NCBI RefSeq assembly: GCF_003614435.1
Contig: NZ_CP025546.1
Coordinates: 2,418,001 to 2,482,000 of the forward strand
DNA length: 64,000 nucleotides
DNA from: Mycobacterium paragordonae
GTDB lineage: Bacteria; Actinomycetota; Actinomycetes; Mycobacteriales; Mycobacteriaceae
Direction of reading: 5' to 3'
Shown: positions 10,173 to 18,276 of the stretch, in pieces
Numbering within the stretch: position 1 is the first letter of the stretch
Layout of the letters: every line of letters starts with the position of its first letter
The notes under the pieces: model-generated
What the model saw: the letters and a program-made list of their open reading frames with translations, nothing else
Database searches by the model: none
Told to the model about the DNA's origin: nothing
Translations under genes and position numbers: made by a program

Positions 10173-12143
10173 TCAGCTGCCGCCTGGCTGCTGGTCGGCG
10201 GTGCGACTGAGCCCCACCAGGTCGAGCACCACAGCGGCCGGGCTGCCCGCAGCTGCCATCAGAGTGAACGGCCGCTGATGGGCGGCCAATTGGTCGCGAG
10301 TCATGAACAATGCCCGCACACCCTTGCTGGTCAGCAGGGTGACCTGGTCCAAGAGCACCGTCAAGCCGACCGTGCCGCCCTGGGCGGCATCCGAGAGGTC
10401 AGCGCTGAACTGGTCGGCGGTCAAGGCATCCACCGCCCCGGTCACCGTCAGTGTCGCCCTGCCGGGTTCGTCGTAGCGTTCGGCGCGGTAGGAGTGCGGC
10501 CCGAATGCCGACGGGCTGCTTCCGGGTCTGCTGGAAGCGACCAGTGCGGGGCGAGATACTTTGTGCCGCAACGTCACTACCGTGCCGTTTCCAGCCGGTC
10601 GCGGCGCGCCGTCATGCTTGACGGTCACCTCGTCGAGGAGCCGTTCCATCATCGCCAGGCCACGTCCCCGGCCGATATCGGCAATTCCGGGCGTGCGCCA
10701 CTGCCCGTCGTCGCCGATGCAGACTTCGGCCACGCCGCCGGGTTGCAGCTTGCCGGTGACGCGCAGCGGTCCGGGTGCACAGTCGGGATAGGCGTGCACA
10801 GCCACGTTGGCGATCGCCTCGTTGACGGCCAACTCGATCGCCAGCGTGGCCTCATCGCTGATATCGATTGCGGTCAGCCAGGTCCGGATTCCGTTGACCG
10901 CTTCGGTGATGCCGTTGTCATCCGCAAGGGTCGACACGGTCAACTCCGGTGGGGGCGCGGCGACGAGTTGTACCGCCAGCGTGGTCACATCGTCGTCATA
11001 CCCAGTGCGGGTGAGCAATTCGACGGTCAGCTGACACGCGCGCGCCGCCGGCGAATCCGCCGCGCCGGTGGGCAGCACACGGTTCGCGACCGCGTCGGCC
11101 GCCACCTGCGCCACCTCCGCGTAGCCTTCGGCCATGGTTCTGCCCGGACGCTCGATGAGGCCGTCGGAGTACAGCAGGACCACGTCGCCGGCTTCCAGCG
11201 ACCTGCGGACGACGGCGTGGTGATGCCCGACTCCCAATGGCGCGCTTCCACTTTGGTGCAGGAATCGGGTGTTGCCGTCCGCGCTGACCACGACGGGAGG
11301 CGGGTGCCCGCACAGGCAGAACTCCATGTCCGTGGTTCGCGGGTCGATCACGACGATGCCGACAGTGGCGGCCCGAAGTGGTCGCTTCTTCGCGGCGAAC
11401 GCGTCTACCTGCGCGACGGCGGAACCGAGGTCCGCAGCGGTGGTCAACGCCAGCTCGAGTGCTGCGCGCAGCTGCCCCATGGCCGCCGATGCCGCCACTC
11501 CGTGCCCCACCACGTCGCCCACCACCAGAGCCATGCGTCCGTCGTCGAGCGGTAGCGCGTCGAACCAGTCGCCGCCGGCGGCCTGGTCGCGTGATGCAGT
11601 CAAATAGCGGGCCGCGATGTCGATATGCGGGACCACCGGAAGCTCGATGGGCAGCAGTGCCCGTTGCAGTTCGTCGACCACCTCGCGGGTTGCCTCGTAG
11701 CGGCGTTGCGCTTCTGCGGCCCGTCGCCCCGCAAGCTCACGCTCCATCACCTGGTCGGTGACGTCGTTTGCGTACGCAAGCACCCACTGCCGGTTCTCAG
11801 GATGTGGGGTGACGACAAAGCTCAGCCACCGCTCCTCGACCCGGTTGGACGCCGGGTGCTCCCAGTGCACTCGCCACTCCCGGCCGATTTCGGTACGGCC
11901 GCTGGTATAGACCCGCTCGATCACCGGGTTCATCAGCTGGCCGTCCAATTCCGGAAACACCTCGGAGACCGTGCAACCGATCACATCGTCTCGGCCCGCG
12001 ACGTAACGGAACGCAGCATTCGCGGCCACCAAACGCAGGTCCGGGCCCTGCCAGCAACACGCCATGACATCCATCGCTTCGAACACCGACTGCACCACTG
12101 TTGCATCGCCGACCCGGCCGTCGAGGTGCTCGCGTTCCGACAC
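10173..12143 (-). CDS. PAS-SpoIIE(PP2C)-HATPase-STAS regulatory phosphatase (RsbU/RsbW/RsbV fusion)
   Basis: A 656-residue four-domain protein. In order: PAS sensor (about 20-130), PP2C/SpoIIE phosphatase (about 155-365) with metal-binding GGDWFDA, GDVVGHG, SDGLIER and YDDDVTT motifs, an anti-sigma-type HATPase (about 375-500) with the N-box ELAVNEAIANVAVHAY and a G-rich lid, and a C-terminal STAS domain (about 540-650) with the LLTSKG acceptor-region segment. The combination resembles Rv1364c and implies a self-contained partner-switching module controlling a sigma factor. M. tuberculosis has no such gene at this site. GTG 12143 is chosen because it starts just before the PAS domain; the frame stays open to 12425 but that extension is antisense to ftsK. 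No strong ribosome site is seen. Confidence 0.85.
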   Translation of the reverse strand: MSEREHLDGRVGDATVVQSVFEAMDVMACCWQGPDLRLVAANAAFRYVAGRDDVIGCTVSEVFPELDGQLMNPVIERVYTSGRTEIGREWRVHWEHPASNRVEERWLSFVVTPHPENRQWVLAYANDVTDQVMERELAGRRAAEAQRRYEATREVVDELQRALLPIELPVVPHIDIAARYLTASRDQAAGGDWFDALPLDDGRMALVVGDVVGHGVAASAAMGQLRAALELALTTAADLGSAVAQVDAFAAKKRPLRAATVGIVVIDPRTTDMEFCLCGHPPPVVVSADGNTRFLHQSGSAPLGVGHHHAVVRRSLEAGDVVLLYSDGLIERPGRTMAEGYAEVAQVAADAVANRVLPTGAADSPAARACQLTVELLTRTGYDDDVTTLAVQLVAAPPPELTVSTLADDNGITEAVNGIRTWLTAIDISDEATLAIELAVNEAIANVAVHAYPDCAPGPLRVTGKLQPGGVAEVCIGDDGQWRTPGIADIGRGRGLAMMERLLDEVTVKHDGAPRPAGNGTVVTLRHKVSRPALVASSRPGSSPSAFGPHSYRAERYDEPGRATLTVTGAVDALTADQFSADLSDAAQGGTVGLTVLLDQVTLLTSKGVRALFMTRDQLAAHQRPFTLMAAAGSPAAVVLDLVGLSRTADQQPGGS

Positions 12144-12248
12144 CCCACCACAATGCCCCTTCGGAGCCTGCGAAGTAACGGGTTGAGCAAGCCGCGATAA
12201 ACCAATCGTTACCAGTGTGGCGGGTGGTGCTGATGTTGTTGTTGCGAC

Positions 12249-12254
12249 TACGCT
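12249..12254 (+). promoter_or_regulatory. Predicted -10 element of ftsK (leaderless)
   Basis: TACGCT matches TANNNT and ends 7 nt before ATG 12262, placing transcription start at the initiation codon. Confidence 0.45.
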
Positions 12255-12261
12255 TGCGGGC

Positions 12262-14799
12262 ATGGCCAGTAAGACCGCAGCCCGCTCCGGAGCACGAACG
12301 AGCAGGTCGGGGGCCACTTCGCGGGGCGCGGCCGCAGGTGGGCGATCCAGTGCGTCGACCCGTGCGCCCAAGAAGCGTCCGAGCAAGCCCGTCAAGCGGG
12401 TGAGCCGGCCGGCCAAACGCCGCAATCAGTCTCTGCTGGTGATGACCGGACGCGCCTGCGGCCGGGCCGCGCGCGCGAGTTGGATGATGGCCGCCAGGGG
12501 GACCGGGGGCGCGGCGCGCTCGATCGGCCAGGCGCGCAACATCGAACCGGGACATCGCCGCGACGGGATCGCGCTGGCGCTGCTCGGTATTGCCGTGATC
12601 GTCGCCGCCAGTTCATGGTTCGACGCCGCCCGCCCGGTGGGGGCGTGGGTAGACGCGGGTTTGCGGATGTTCGTCGGCTCGGCGGTGGTTCTGCTTCCGC
12701 TGGTGGCCGCCGCTGCCGCAGTTGTCCTGATGCGCACCGAGCCCGACCCCGACGCGAGGCCGCGGCTGATTCTCGGCTCCAGCCTCATCGCGCTGTCGTT
12801 TCTGGGACTGCGCCACTTGTGGTCCGGCTCGCCGGAAGATCCCGAATTGCGCAGGCGGGCAGCGGGATTCATTGGCTTCGCGATCGGGGGACCGCTCTCG
12901 GACGGATTGACCCCGTGGATCGCGGCGCCGCTGTTATTCATCTGCGCGCTGTTCGGGGTGTTGCTGCTGACCGGCATCACCATCCGCGAGGTACCCGACG
13001 CGCTTCGAAACATGTTCGGCACCAGGCTGTTCCAGCGTGAGTACGAAGACGACGAATACGACGACTTCGCCGGCGACGACGCGGACACCGTCGAGGTCGC
13101 ACCGGCCGAGGACTTCTCGGACGGCTATTACGACGAAGCACCGCTACGCCCCGAGGACGAGCCCAAGCCCTGGCCCACGGCGGAGCTCGACGAACCCATC
13201 GCGGATGAGACGCCGACCGCTCCGGAGCCCAAGACCCGCCGGCGCGGGGGGAAGGCCGAGAAGCGCGACACCCAGGTGCTGGACCGGGTGATCGAAGGCC
13301 CGTACACGCTTCCCCCGCTCGATCTGCTGGTGGCCGGCGACCCGCCCAAGAAGCGCAGCGCCGCCAACACTCACATGGCGGGTGCCATCGGCGAAGTGCT
13401 CACCCAGTTCAAGGTCGACGCCGCGGTGACCGGGTGCACCCGCGGGCCGACGGTCACCCGCTACGAGGTGGAGCTCGGCCCCGGCGTCAAGGTGGAGAAG
13501 ATCACCGCGCTGCAAAAGAACATCGCCTACGCGGTGGCCACCGAGAGCGTGCGGATGCTGGCCCCGATTCCGGGCAAATCCGCCGTCGGCATCGAGGTGC
13601 CCAACACCGACCGCGAAATGGTGCGGTTGGCCGACGTGCTCACCGCTCCGTCGACCCGCCGGGACCACCACCCGCTGGTGATCGGCCTGGGCAAGGACAT
13701 CGAAGGTGACTTCATCTCGGCGAACCTGGCCAAGATGCCGCACCTGCTGGTGGCCGGCTCGACCGGCTCGGGCAAGTCCAGCTTCGTCAACTCCATGCTG
13801 GTGTCGCTGCTGACCCGTGCCACCCCCGAAGAGGTCAGGATGATCCTGATCGACCCGAAAATGGTGGAACTGACGCCCTACGAAGGCATTCCGCACCTCA
13901 TCACGCCGATCATCACCCAGCCCAAGAAGGCGGCGGCGGCGCTGGCGTGGCTGGTCGAGGAGATGGAACAGCGCTATCAGGACATGCAGGCGTCGCGGGT
14001 GCGCCACATCGATGACTTCAACGCCAAGGTGCGATCCGGGGAGATCACGACGCCGCTGGGAAGTCAGCGGGTGTACCGGCCCTATCCGTATGTCCTGGCG
14101 ATCGTCGACGAGCTCGCCGATCTGATGATGACCGCGCCGCGCGACGTCGAGGACGCCATCGTGCGGATCACCCAGAAGGCGCGCGCCGCCGGCATCCACC
14201 TGGTCCTGGCCACCCAGCGGCCCTCGGTCGATGTGGTGACCGGGCTGATCAAGACCAACGTGCCCTCCCGGCTGGCGTTCGCGACGTCGTCGCTGACCGA
14301 CAGCAGGGTCATCCTGGACCAGGCAGGCGCGGAGAAGCTGATCGGTATGGGCGACGGGCTGTTCCTGCCGATGGGGGCCGGCAAGCCGATCCGGTTGCAG
14401 GGCGCCTACATCACCGACGAGGAGATCCAGGCCGTCGTCGCCGCCTGCAAGGACCAGGCGGAGCCCGAGTACACCGAGGGGGTCACCGCTGCCAAACCCA
14501 GCGGTGAGCGTGCCGACGTCGACCCCGACATCGGTGACGACATGGATGTGTTCCTGCAGGCCGTGGAGCTGGTGGTGTCCAGTCAGTTCGGTTCGACCTC
14601 GATGCTGCAGCGCAAACTACGGGTGGGCTTTGCCAAGGCGGGCCGGCTGATGGACCTGATGGAGACGCGCGGCATCGTGGGGCCCAGCGAAGGGTCCAAG
14701 GCCCGCGAGGTGCTGGTCAAGCCCGACGAGCTGGCTGGCACGCTGGCGCTGATCCGCGGCGGCAGCGGTGCTGACGGCAGCGACCCGGACGAGGACTAG
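12262..14799 (+). CDS. ftsK: DNA translocase FtsK
   Basis: An 845-residue FtsK/SpoIIIE-type translocase that pumps the chromosome terminus through the closing septum. A basic N-terminal tail (SKTAARSGARTSRSG) precedes about four membrane segments between residues 110 and 260, then an acidic linker with runs of Asp/Glu/Tyr near 265-300, the motor domain with Walker A GSTGSGKS at 499-506, the Walker B-like YVLAIVDELADLMM, and the C-terminal gamma winged helix (STSMLQRKLRVGFAKAGRLM) that reads KOPS sites. ATG 12262 gives the MASKT start of the M. tuberculosis protein and has a -10 hexamer 7 nt upstream. Slightly shorter than the 883-residue M. tuberculosis protein, mainly in the linker. Confidence 0.96.
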   Translation: MASKTAARSGARTSRSGATSRGAAAGGRSSASTRAPKKRPSKPVKRVSRPAKRRNQSLLVMTGRACGRAARASWMMAARGTGGAARSIGQARNIEPGHRRDGIALALLGIAVIVAASSWFDAARPVGAWVDAGLRMFVGSAVVLLPLVAAAAAVVLMRTEPDPDARPRLILGSSLIALSFLGLRHLWSGSPEDPELRRRAAGFIGFAIGGPLSDGLTPWIAAPLLFICALFGVLLLTGITIREVPDALRNMFGTRLFQREYEDDEYDDFAGDDADTVEVAPAEDFSDGYYDEAPLRPEDEPKPWPTAELDEPIADETPTAPEPKTRRRGGKAEKRDTQVLDRVIEGPYTLPPLDLLVAGDPPKKRSAANTHMAGAIGEVLTQFKVDAAVTGCTRGPTVTRYEVELGPGVKVEKITALQKNIAYAVATESVRMLAPIPGKSAVGIEVPNTDREMVRLADVLTAPSTRRDHHPLVIGLGKDIEGDFISANLAKMPHLLVAGSTGSGKSSFVNSMLVSLLTRATPEEVRMILIDPKMVELTPYEGIPHLITPIITQPKKAAAALAWLVEEMEQRYQDMQASRVRHIDDFNAKVRSGEITTPLGSQRVYRPYPYVLAIVDELADLMMTAPRDVEDAIVRITQKARAAGIHLVLATQRPSVDVVTGLIKTNVPSRLAFATSSLTDSRVILDQAGAEKLIGMGDGLFLPMGAGKPIRLQGAYITDEEIQAVVAACKDQAEPEYTEGVTAAKPSGERADVDPDIGDDMDVFLQAVELVVSSQFGSTSMLQRKLRVGFAKAGRLMDLMETRGIVGPSEGSKAREVLVKPDELAGTLALIRGGSGADGSDPDED

Positions 14800-14808
14800 C
14801 CCTAGCAG

Positions 14809-14870
14809 CGCGAGCAGACGCGAAATCGCACCAAAATCACAGGTTTTGCGCGATTTCGCGTCTGCTCGCG
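14809..14870. terminator. Perfect 21-bp stem inverted repeat between ftsK and argA
   Basis: Arm 14809-14829, CGCGAGCAGACGCGAAATCGC, is exactly complementary to 14850-14870. Inside the 20-nt loop CAAAA and TTTTG can pair as a second stem. It occupies nearly all of the gap between the convergent ftsK and argA stops, so it is likely a bidirectional terminator or a REP-like intergenic element. Confidence 0.65.
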
Positions 14871-14873
14871 GGG

Positions 14874-15398
14874 CTAAAGCACCAGCAGCATCCGGGAGTT
14901 GCCCAGAATATTGGGCTTGACGTAGCTCAGGTCCAGGAATTCCGCGACACCGATGTCGTAGGAACGGCACATCTCCTCGAACACCTCGGCGGTCACCGGA
15001 GTGCCCTCGATCTCGGTAAACCCGTGCTTACCGAAGAACTCGGTCTCGAAGGTCAAGACGAACAGCCGCTCGAGTTCCAGCTCCCGGGCCACCTCGAGCA
15101 GCCGATTGACGATGGCGTGTCCGACTCCGTGCCCGGTCAGCTGGGGGTCGACGGCGACGGTGCGGATTTCCCCGAGATCGGCCCACAACACGTGCAGAGC
15201 GCCACATCCCACCACTCTGCCGGCGATTTCCGGGTCTTCGGCGACCCAGAATTCCTGAATGGCCTCGTAAAGCGTCACCAGATTCTTCTCCAGCAGAATC
15301 TTTCCGGCGTAGGTGTCCACGAGTTGTTTGATCGCTGGAACGTCAGACGTTCGTGCTCGCCGAACCACCGGCCGGTAATCCCGTCGACTTTCGGTCAC
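14874..15398 (-). CDS. argA: N-acetylglutamate synthase (stand-alone GNAT)
   Basis: A 174-residue GNAT acetyltransferase equal in length and closely similar to Rv2747, the M. tuberculosis ArgA that makes N-acetylglutamate in the first step of arginine synthesis. The acetyl-CoA-binding segment reads EIRTVAVDPQLTGHGVGHAI, with the C-terminal FLDLSYVKPN characteristic of this orthologous group. It is transcribed toward ftsK and ends 4 nt after the perfect hairpin. The ATG is chosen by homology. It is divergent from pgsA3 with about 58 bp between the starts. Confidence 0.94.
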   Translation of the reverse strand: MTESRRDYRPVVRRARTSDVPAIKQLVDTYAGKILLEKNLVTLYEAIQEFWVAEDPEIAGRVVGCGALHVLWADLGEIRTVAVDPQLTGHGVGHAIVNRLLEVARELELERLFVLTFETEFFGKHGFTEIEGTPVTAEVFEEMCRSYDIGVAEFLDLSYVKPNILGNSRMLLVL

Positions 15399-15444
15399 GG
15401 GGAAACAGTATCGACATCACTGACCACATGAGCTGGCCAGCCGT

Positions 15445-15450
15445 TATTCT
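15445..15450 (+). promoter_or_regulatory. Predicted -10 element of pgsA3 (leaderless)
   Basis: TATTCT matches TANNNT and ends 6 nt before GTG 15457. Confidence 0.5.
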
Positions 15451-15456
15451 GAGGCC

Positions 15457-16053
15457 GTGTCGGGGCAACTGCAGGCGGGTCAGGTAGCGGGTCAGGCCCG
15501 TATCGCCAATCTGGCGAATGTGCTCACGCTGCTCCGGTTGTTGCTGGTTCCGATATTCCTGTACGCGCTGTTCTACGGCGACGGCCACCACTCGTGGGCG
15601 CGGGTGGCGGCGTGGGCGATATTCGCGGCGGCCTGCATCACGGACCGCTACGACGGCCTGCTCGCCCGCAACTACGGCATGGCGACCGAATTCGGGGCGT
15701 TCGTGGACCCGATCGCGGACAAGACGCTGATCGGAGCGGCGCTGATCGGGCTGTCCATGCTCGGCGACCTGCCCTGGTGGGTGACGGTGCTGATCCTGAC
15801 CCGGGAAGTGGCGATCACCGTGTTGCGGCTGGCTGTCATCCGCCGCGGTGTCATTCCCGCCAGCTGGGGCGGGAAGCTCAAAACGGTGGTCCAGGCCGTG
15901 GCGATCGGGTTGTTCGTGCTGCCCCTGTCCGGGATTCTGCACACCGCGGCCGTGGTGGTGATGGGTCTGGCGATTCTGCTCACCGTCGTCACCGGCATCG
16001 ACTACGTCGCATCTACGGTCCGGGAAATTCGCCACACCAAACGCGACATCTAG
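15457..16053 (+). CDS. pgsA3: CDP-diacylglycerol-glycerol-3-phosphate 3-phosphatidyltransferase family protein
   Basis: A 198-residue integral membrane enzyme of the CDP-alcohol phosphatidyltransferase family. The complete signature is present: Asp-Gly-x2-Ala-Arg-x8-Gly-x3-Asp-x3-Asp, read as DGLLAR then GAFVDPIAD. About five hydrophobic segments follow the N-terminal NLANVLTLLRLLLVPIFLYA. It is the ortholog of Rv2746c, annotated PgsA3, and probably makes phosphatidylglycerophosphate or a related lipid; which paralog performs which lipid step in mycobacteria is not settled by sequence. GTG 15457 has a -10 hexamer 6 nt upstream. It lies directly before the clgR operon, with its stop overlapping the start of the SigE-like promoter. 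Confidence 0.92.
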   Translation: MSGQLQAGQVAGQARIANLANVLTLLRLLLVPIFLYALFYGDGHHSWARVAAWAIFAAACITDRYDGLLARNYGMATEFGAFVDPIADKTLIGAALIGLSMLGDLPWWVTVLILTREVAITVLRLAVIRRGVIPASWGGKLKTVVQAVAIGLFVLPLSGILHTAAVVVMGLAILLTVVTGIDYVASTVREIRHTKRDI

Positions 16054-16080
16054 GGAACCATTGCGGCCATCGCCCGCGTT
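16053..16080 (+). promoter_or_regulatory. SigE-type promoter upstream of clgR
   Basis: GGGAAC (16053-16058) and CGTT (16077-16080), 18 nt apart, fit the mycobacterial SigE pattern GGAAC-N-GTT closely. SigE control of clgR and the pspA-like gene is known in M. tuberculosis. The -35 box begins at the last base of the pgsA3 stop codon. Confidence 0.65.
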
Positions 16081-16130
16081 CACCTGAAGTCCCATGAATT
16101 CTTGGGGATGACCGGACGAAGGGGAGCACG

Positions 16131-16445
16131 ATGGCGTCACTAGTGCGTGAGGTGGTTGGCGACGTGCTGCGGGGGGCCCGGACATCGCAGGGCCGGACGC
16201 TACGCGAGGTGTCCGATTCGGCGCGGGTGAGCCTCGGGTATCTGTCGGAAATCGAGCGCGGCCGCAAGGAGCCGTCCAGCGAGCTGCTCACCGCGATCTG
16301 CGACGCCTTGCAGGTCCCGCTGTCGCAGGTGCTCATCGACGCCGGCGAGCGAATGGCCCGGGAAGAGCGTGCCAGCCGTGCTGCCTCAATCGATGCCAGC
16401 ATCAAGGTTGTCATCCCACCGGTGGTCTCGCTGGCCGTTGCGTGA
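16131..16445 (+). CDS. clgR: XRE-family transcriptional activator ClgR
   Basis: A 104-residue HTH_3 regulator, ortholog of Rv2745c. The helix-turn-helix covers about residues 10-68 with [20 protein letters not shown] as turn and recognition helix. In mycobacteria and relatives ClgR activates clp protease genes and its own operon with the pspA-like gene after envelope stress. The protein ends in PVVSLAVA, the kind of small hydrophobic C-terminus by which ClpP proteases recognise ClgR. An AAGGGGAG ribosome site lies just before ATG 16131, and a SigE-type promoter lies 50 bp upstream. Confidence 0.94.
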   Translation: MASLVREVVGDVLRGARTSQGRTLREVSDSARVSLGYLSEIERGRKEPSSELLTAICDALQVPLSQVLIDAGERMAREERASRAASIDASIKVVIPPVVSLAVA

Positions 16446-16580
16446 GCCCGGCGGGTAGACCCGCGGCCACGAGATATGCACCATGGGTGGGGCGATGAGA
16501 GCTGACCCACTAAATTGAGCGGCAGGGTAAGCGTTGCGGCCCATCCGGCACACAAGAAGAAGCGAAGGCGGAGCTAACTG

Positions 16581-17402
16581 ATGGCCAATCCGTTCGTCAA
16601 AGCGTGGAAGTACCTCATGGCGCTGTTCAACTCCAAGATTGACGAGCACGCCGACCCGAAAGTGCAGATCCAGCAAGCCATCGAAGAGGCACAACGCACC
16701 CACCAGGCGTTGACTCAGCAGGCCGCGCAGGTGATCGGCAACCAGCGCCAGCTGGAAATGCGGCTCAACCGGCAGCTGGCGGACATCGAGAAGTTGCAGG
16801 TCAACGTGCGTCAAGCGCTCACGCTGGCCGACCAGGCCGTCGCCGGCGGGGACGCCGCGAAGGCCACCGAGTACAACAACGCCGCGGAAGCGTTCGCGGC
16901 GCAGCTGGTGACGGCCGAGCAGAGCGTCGAAGACCTCAAGACGCTGCATGACCAGGCCCTGCAGGCCGCAGGCCAGGCCAAGAAAGCCGTTGAACGCAAC
17001 GCGATGGTGCTGCAGCAGAAGATCGCCGAGCGCACCAAGCTCCTCAGCCAGCTCGAACAGGCCAAGATGCAGGAGCAGGTCAGCGCTTCGCTGCGGTCGA
17101 TGAGCGACCTCGCCGCCCCCGGCAACACGCCAAGCCTCGACGAAGTGCGCGACAAGATCGAGCGGCGGTACGCCAACGCGGTCGGCTCCGCCGAGCTTGC
17201 GCAGAGCTCGGTGCAGGGTCGGATGCTCGAGGTCGAGCAGGCCGGCGTGCAGATGGCCGGGCACTCCCGGCTCGAGCAGATCCGCGCGTCGATGCGTGGG
17301 GACGCACTGCCCGCGGGCGGCGCGGCCGCACCGGGTGTCACTCCGGCGACGCCGGCTACCGAGCCGGGCGGAGCCGTACCCGATAAGCCGTTCGGTCAGT
17401 AG
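16581..17402 (+). CDS. pspA: PspA/IM30 family membrane-stress protein (35-kDa antigen homolog)
   Basis: A 273-residue PspA/IM30 protein, homolog of Rv2744c. It is almost entirely predicted coiled coil (Gln/Glu/Ala-rich, residues about 25-225), with the N-terminal amphipathic helix [19 protein letters not shown] that contacts stressed membrane, and a short Gly/Ala/Pro tail. It is thought to form oligomers that stabilise the cytoplasmic membrane. It follows clgR by 135 bp and precedes a membrane protein by 8 bp, the same stress operon as in M. tuberculosis. Confidence 0.94.
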   Translation: MANPFVKAWKYLMALFNSKIDEHADPKVQIQQAIEEAQRTHQALTQQAAQVIGNQRQLEMRLNRQLADIEKLQVNVRQALTLADQAVAGGDAAKATEYNNAAEAFAAQLVTAEQSVEDLKTLHDQALQAAGQAKKAVERNAMVLQQKIAERTKLLSQLEQAKMQEQVSASLRSMSDLAAPGNTPSLDEVRDKIERRYANAVGSAELAQSSVQGRMLEVEQAGVQMAGHSRLEQIRASMRGDALPAGGAAAPGVTPATPATEPGGAVPDKPFGQ

Positions 17403-17410
17403 GCGGGTCG

Positions 17411-18226
17411 ATGGCGGCGAAGTCGAATCAGCGCGGACTGTTGCGAGGGTTGCTGCAGCGCGGGTTCGACACCGCTGCCGACCTGACCGACCTGGTCGCC
17501 CGCAAGATCAGCGCCGCCAGCGACCCGCGGGCGCGCCAGTTGCGCCGACGGCGCCGCGCACTGCGGTGGGCCTGGATCTTCACCGCCGGCGTGGTGTTCT
17601 GGGGGCTGGTGACCGCGGTGCTGGCGGCCTGGGGCTGGTTTGCGCTGCTGCTGCAGATCACCGGCGCCGTGGCGGTCGTGATGGTGATTCCGGCGACGTT
17701 GTTGTTCTTCCGCTACTACTGGTTGAAGTCGGACCCGCTGCCTGCGGAACGCCCGTCCGGCCCCCGTCGCCTGCCGCCGCCCGGTTCGGCCGCCCGGCCC
17801 GCGATGTACGCCCTGGGTGCCTCTGAGCGCGGCTTCTTCTCGCTACTGGGCGTGATTGAGCGGGGCGCGATGCTGCCGCCCGGCGAGATCGCCGACCTGA
17901 CCGACGCGGCCAAGCGAACCTCGGCGGCCATGGCGGCGACCTCCGCCGAGGTGGTGTCGATGGAACGCGCCGCGCACAACACCGAGGGATCGCGTCAGTA
18001 TCTGGTGCCGACCATCAACGCCTACACCGCACAGTTGGGTGCCGGCGTCCGCCAGTACAACGAAATGGTCACCGCCGCAGCGCAATTGGTGTCATCGGCG
18101 AACGGCGAAGGCGGAGCGACCCTGTCGCAGCAGCGCTATCGTGACGAGTTGGTCGGTGCGACCGATCGCCTGCTGAGCTGGGCGCAGGCGTTCGACGAGC
18201 TCGGCGGGTTGCCGCGGGCGATTTAG
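17411..18226 (+). CDS. Phage-shock-type integral membrane protein (Rv2743c-like)
   Basis: A 271-residue membrane protein. A basic N-terminal segment (residues 1-55) leads to two adjacent hydrophobic helices at about 56-102, followed by a Pro-rich linker and a soluble helical C-terminal half of about 150 residues. It corresponds to Rv2743c, the membrane partner of the mycobacterial ClgR/PspA stress response. It starts 8 bp after pspA and is surely co-transcribed. The Rv2742c gene that follows in M. tuberculosis is not present; the PE_PGRS gene converges instead. Confidence 0.87.
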   Translation: MAAKSNQRGLLRGLLQRGFDTAADLTDLVARKISAASDPRARQLRRRRRALRWAWIFTAGVVFWGLVTAVLAAWGWFALLLQITGAVAVVMVIPATLLFFRYYWLKSDPLPAERPSGPRRLPPPGSAARPAMYALGASERGFFSLLGVIERGAMLPPGEIADLTDAAKRTSAAMAATSAEVVSMERAAHNTEGSRQYLVPTINAYTAQLGAGVRQYNEMVTAAAQLVSSANGEGGATLSQQRYRDELVGATDRLLSWAQAFDELGGLPRAI

Positions 18227-18276
18227 GGCGCGCCGGCTACGGGAACTTCAGACCGTTCAGGCCGTTCAGCCGCAGG

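Noticed and set aside
12144..12425. N-terminal extension of the PAS-PP2C protein
   Set aside because: The frame is open but runs antisense through the ftsK start, is Arg-rich without family resemblance, and lies before the PAS domain.
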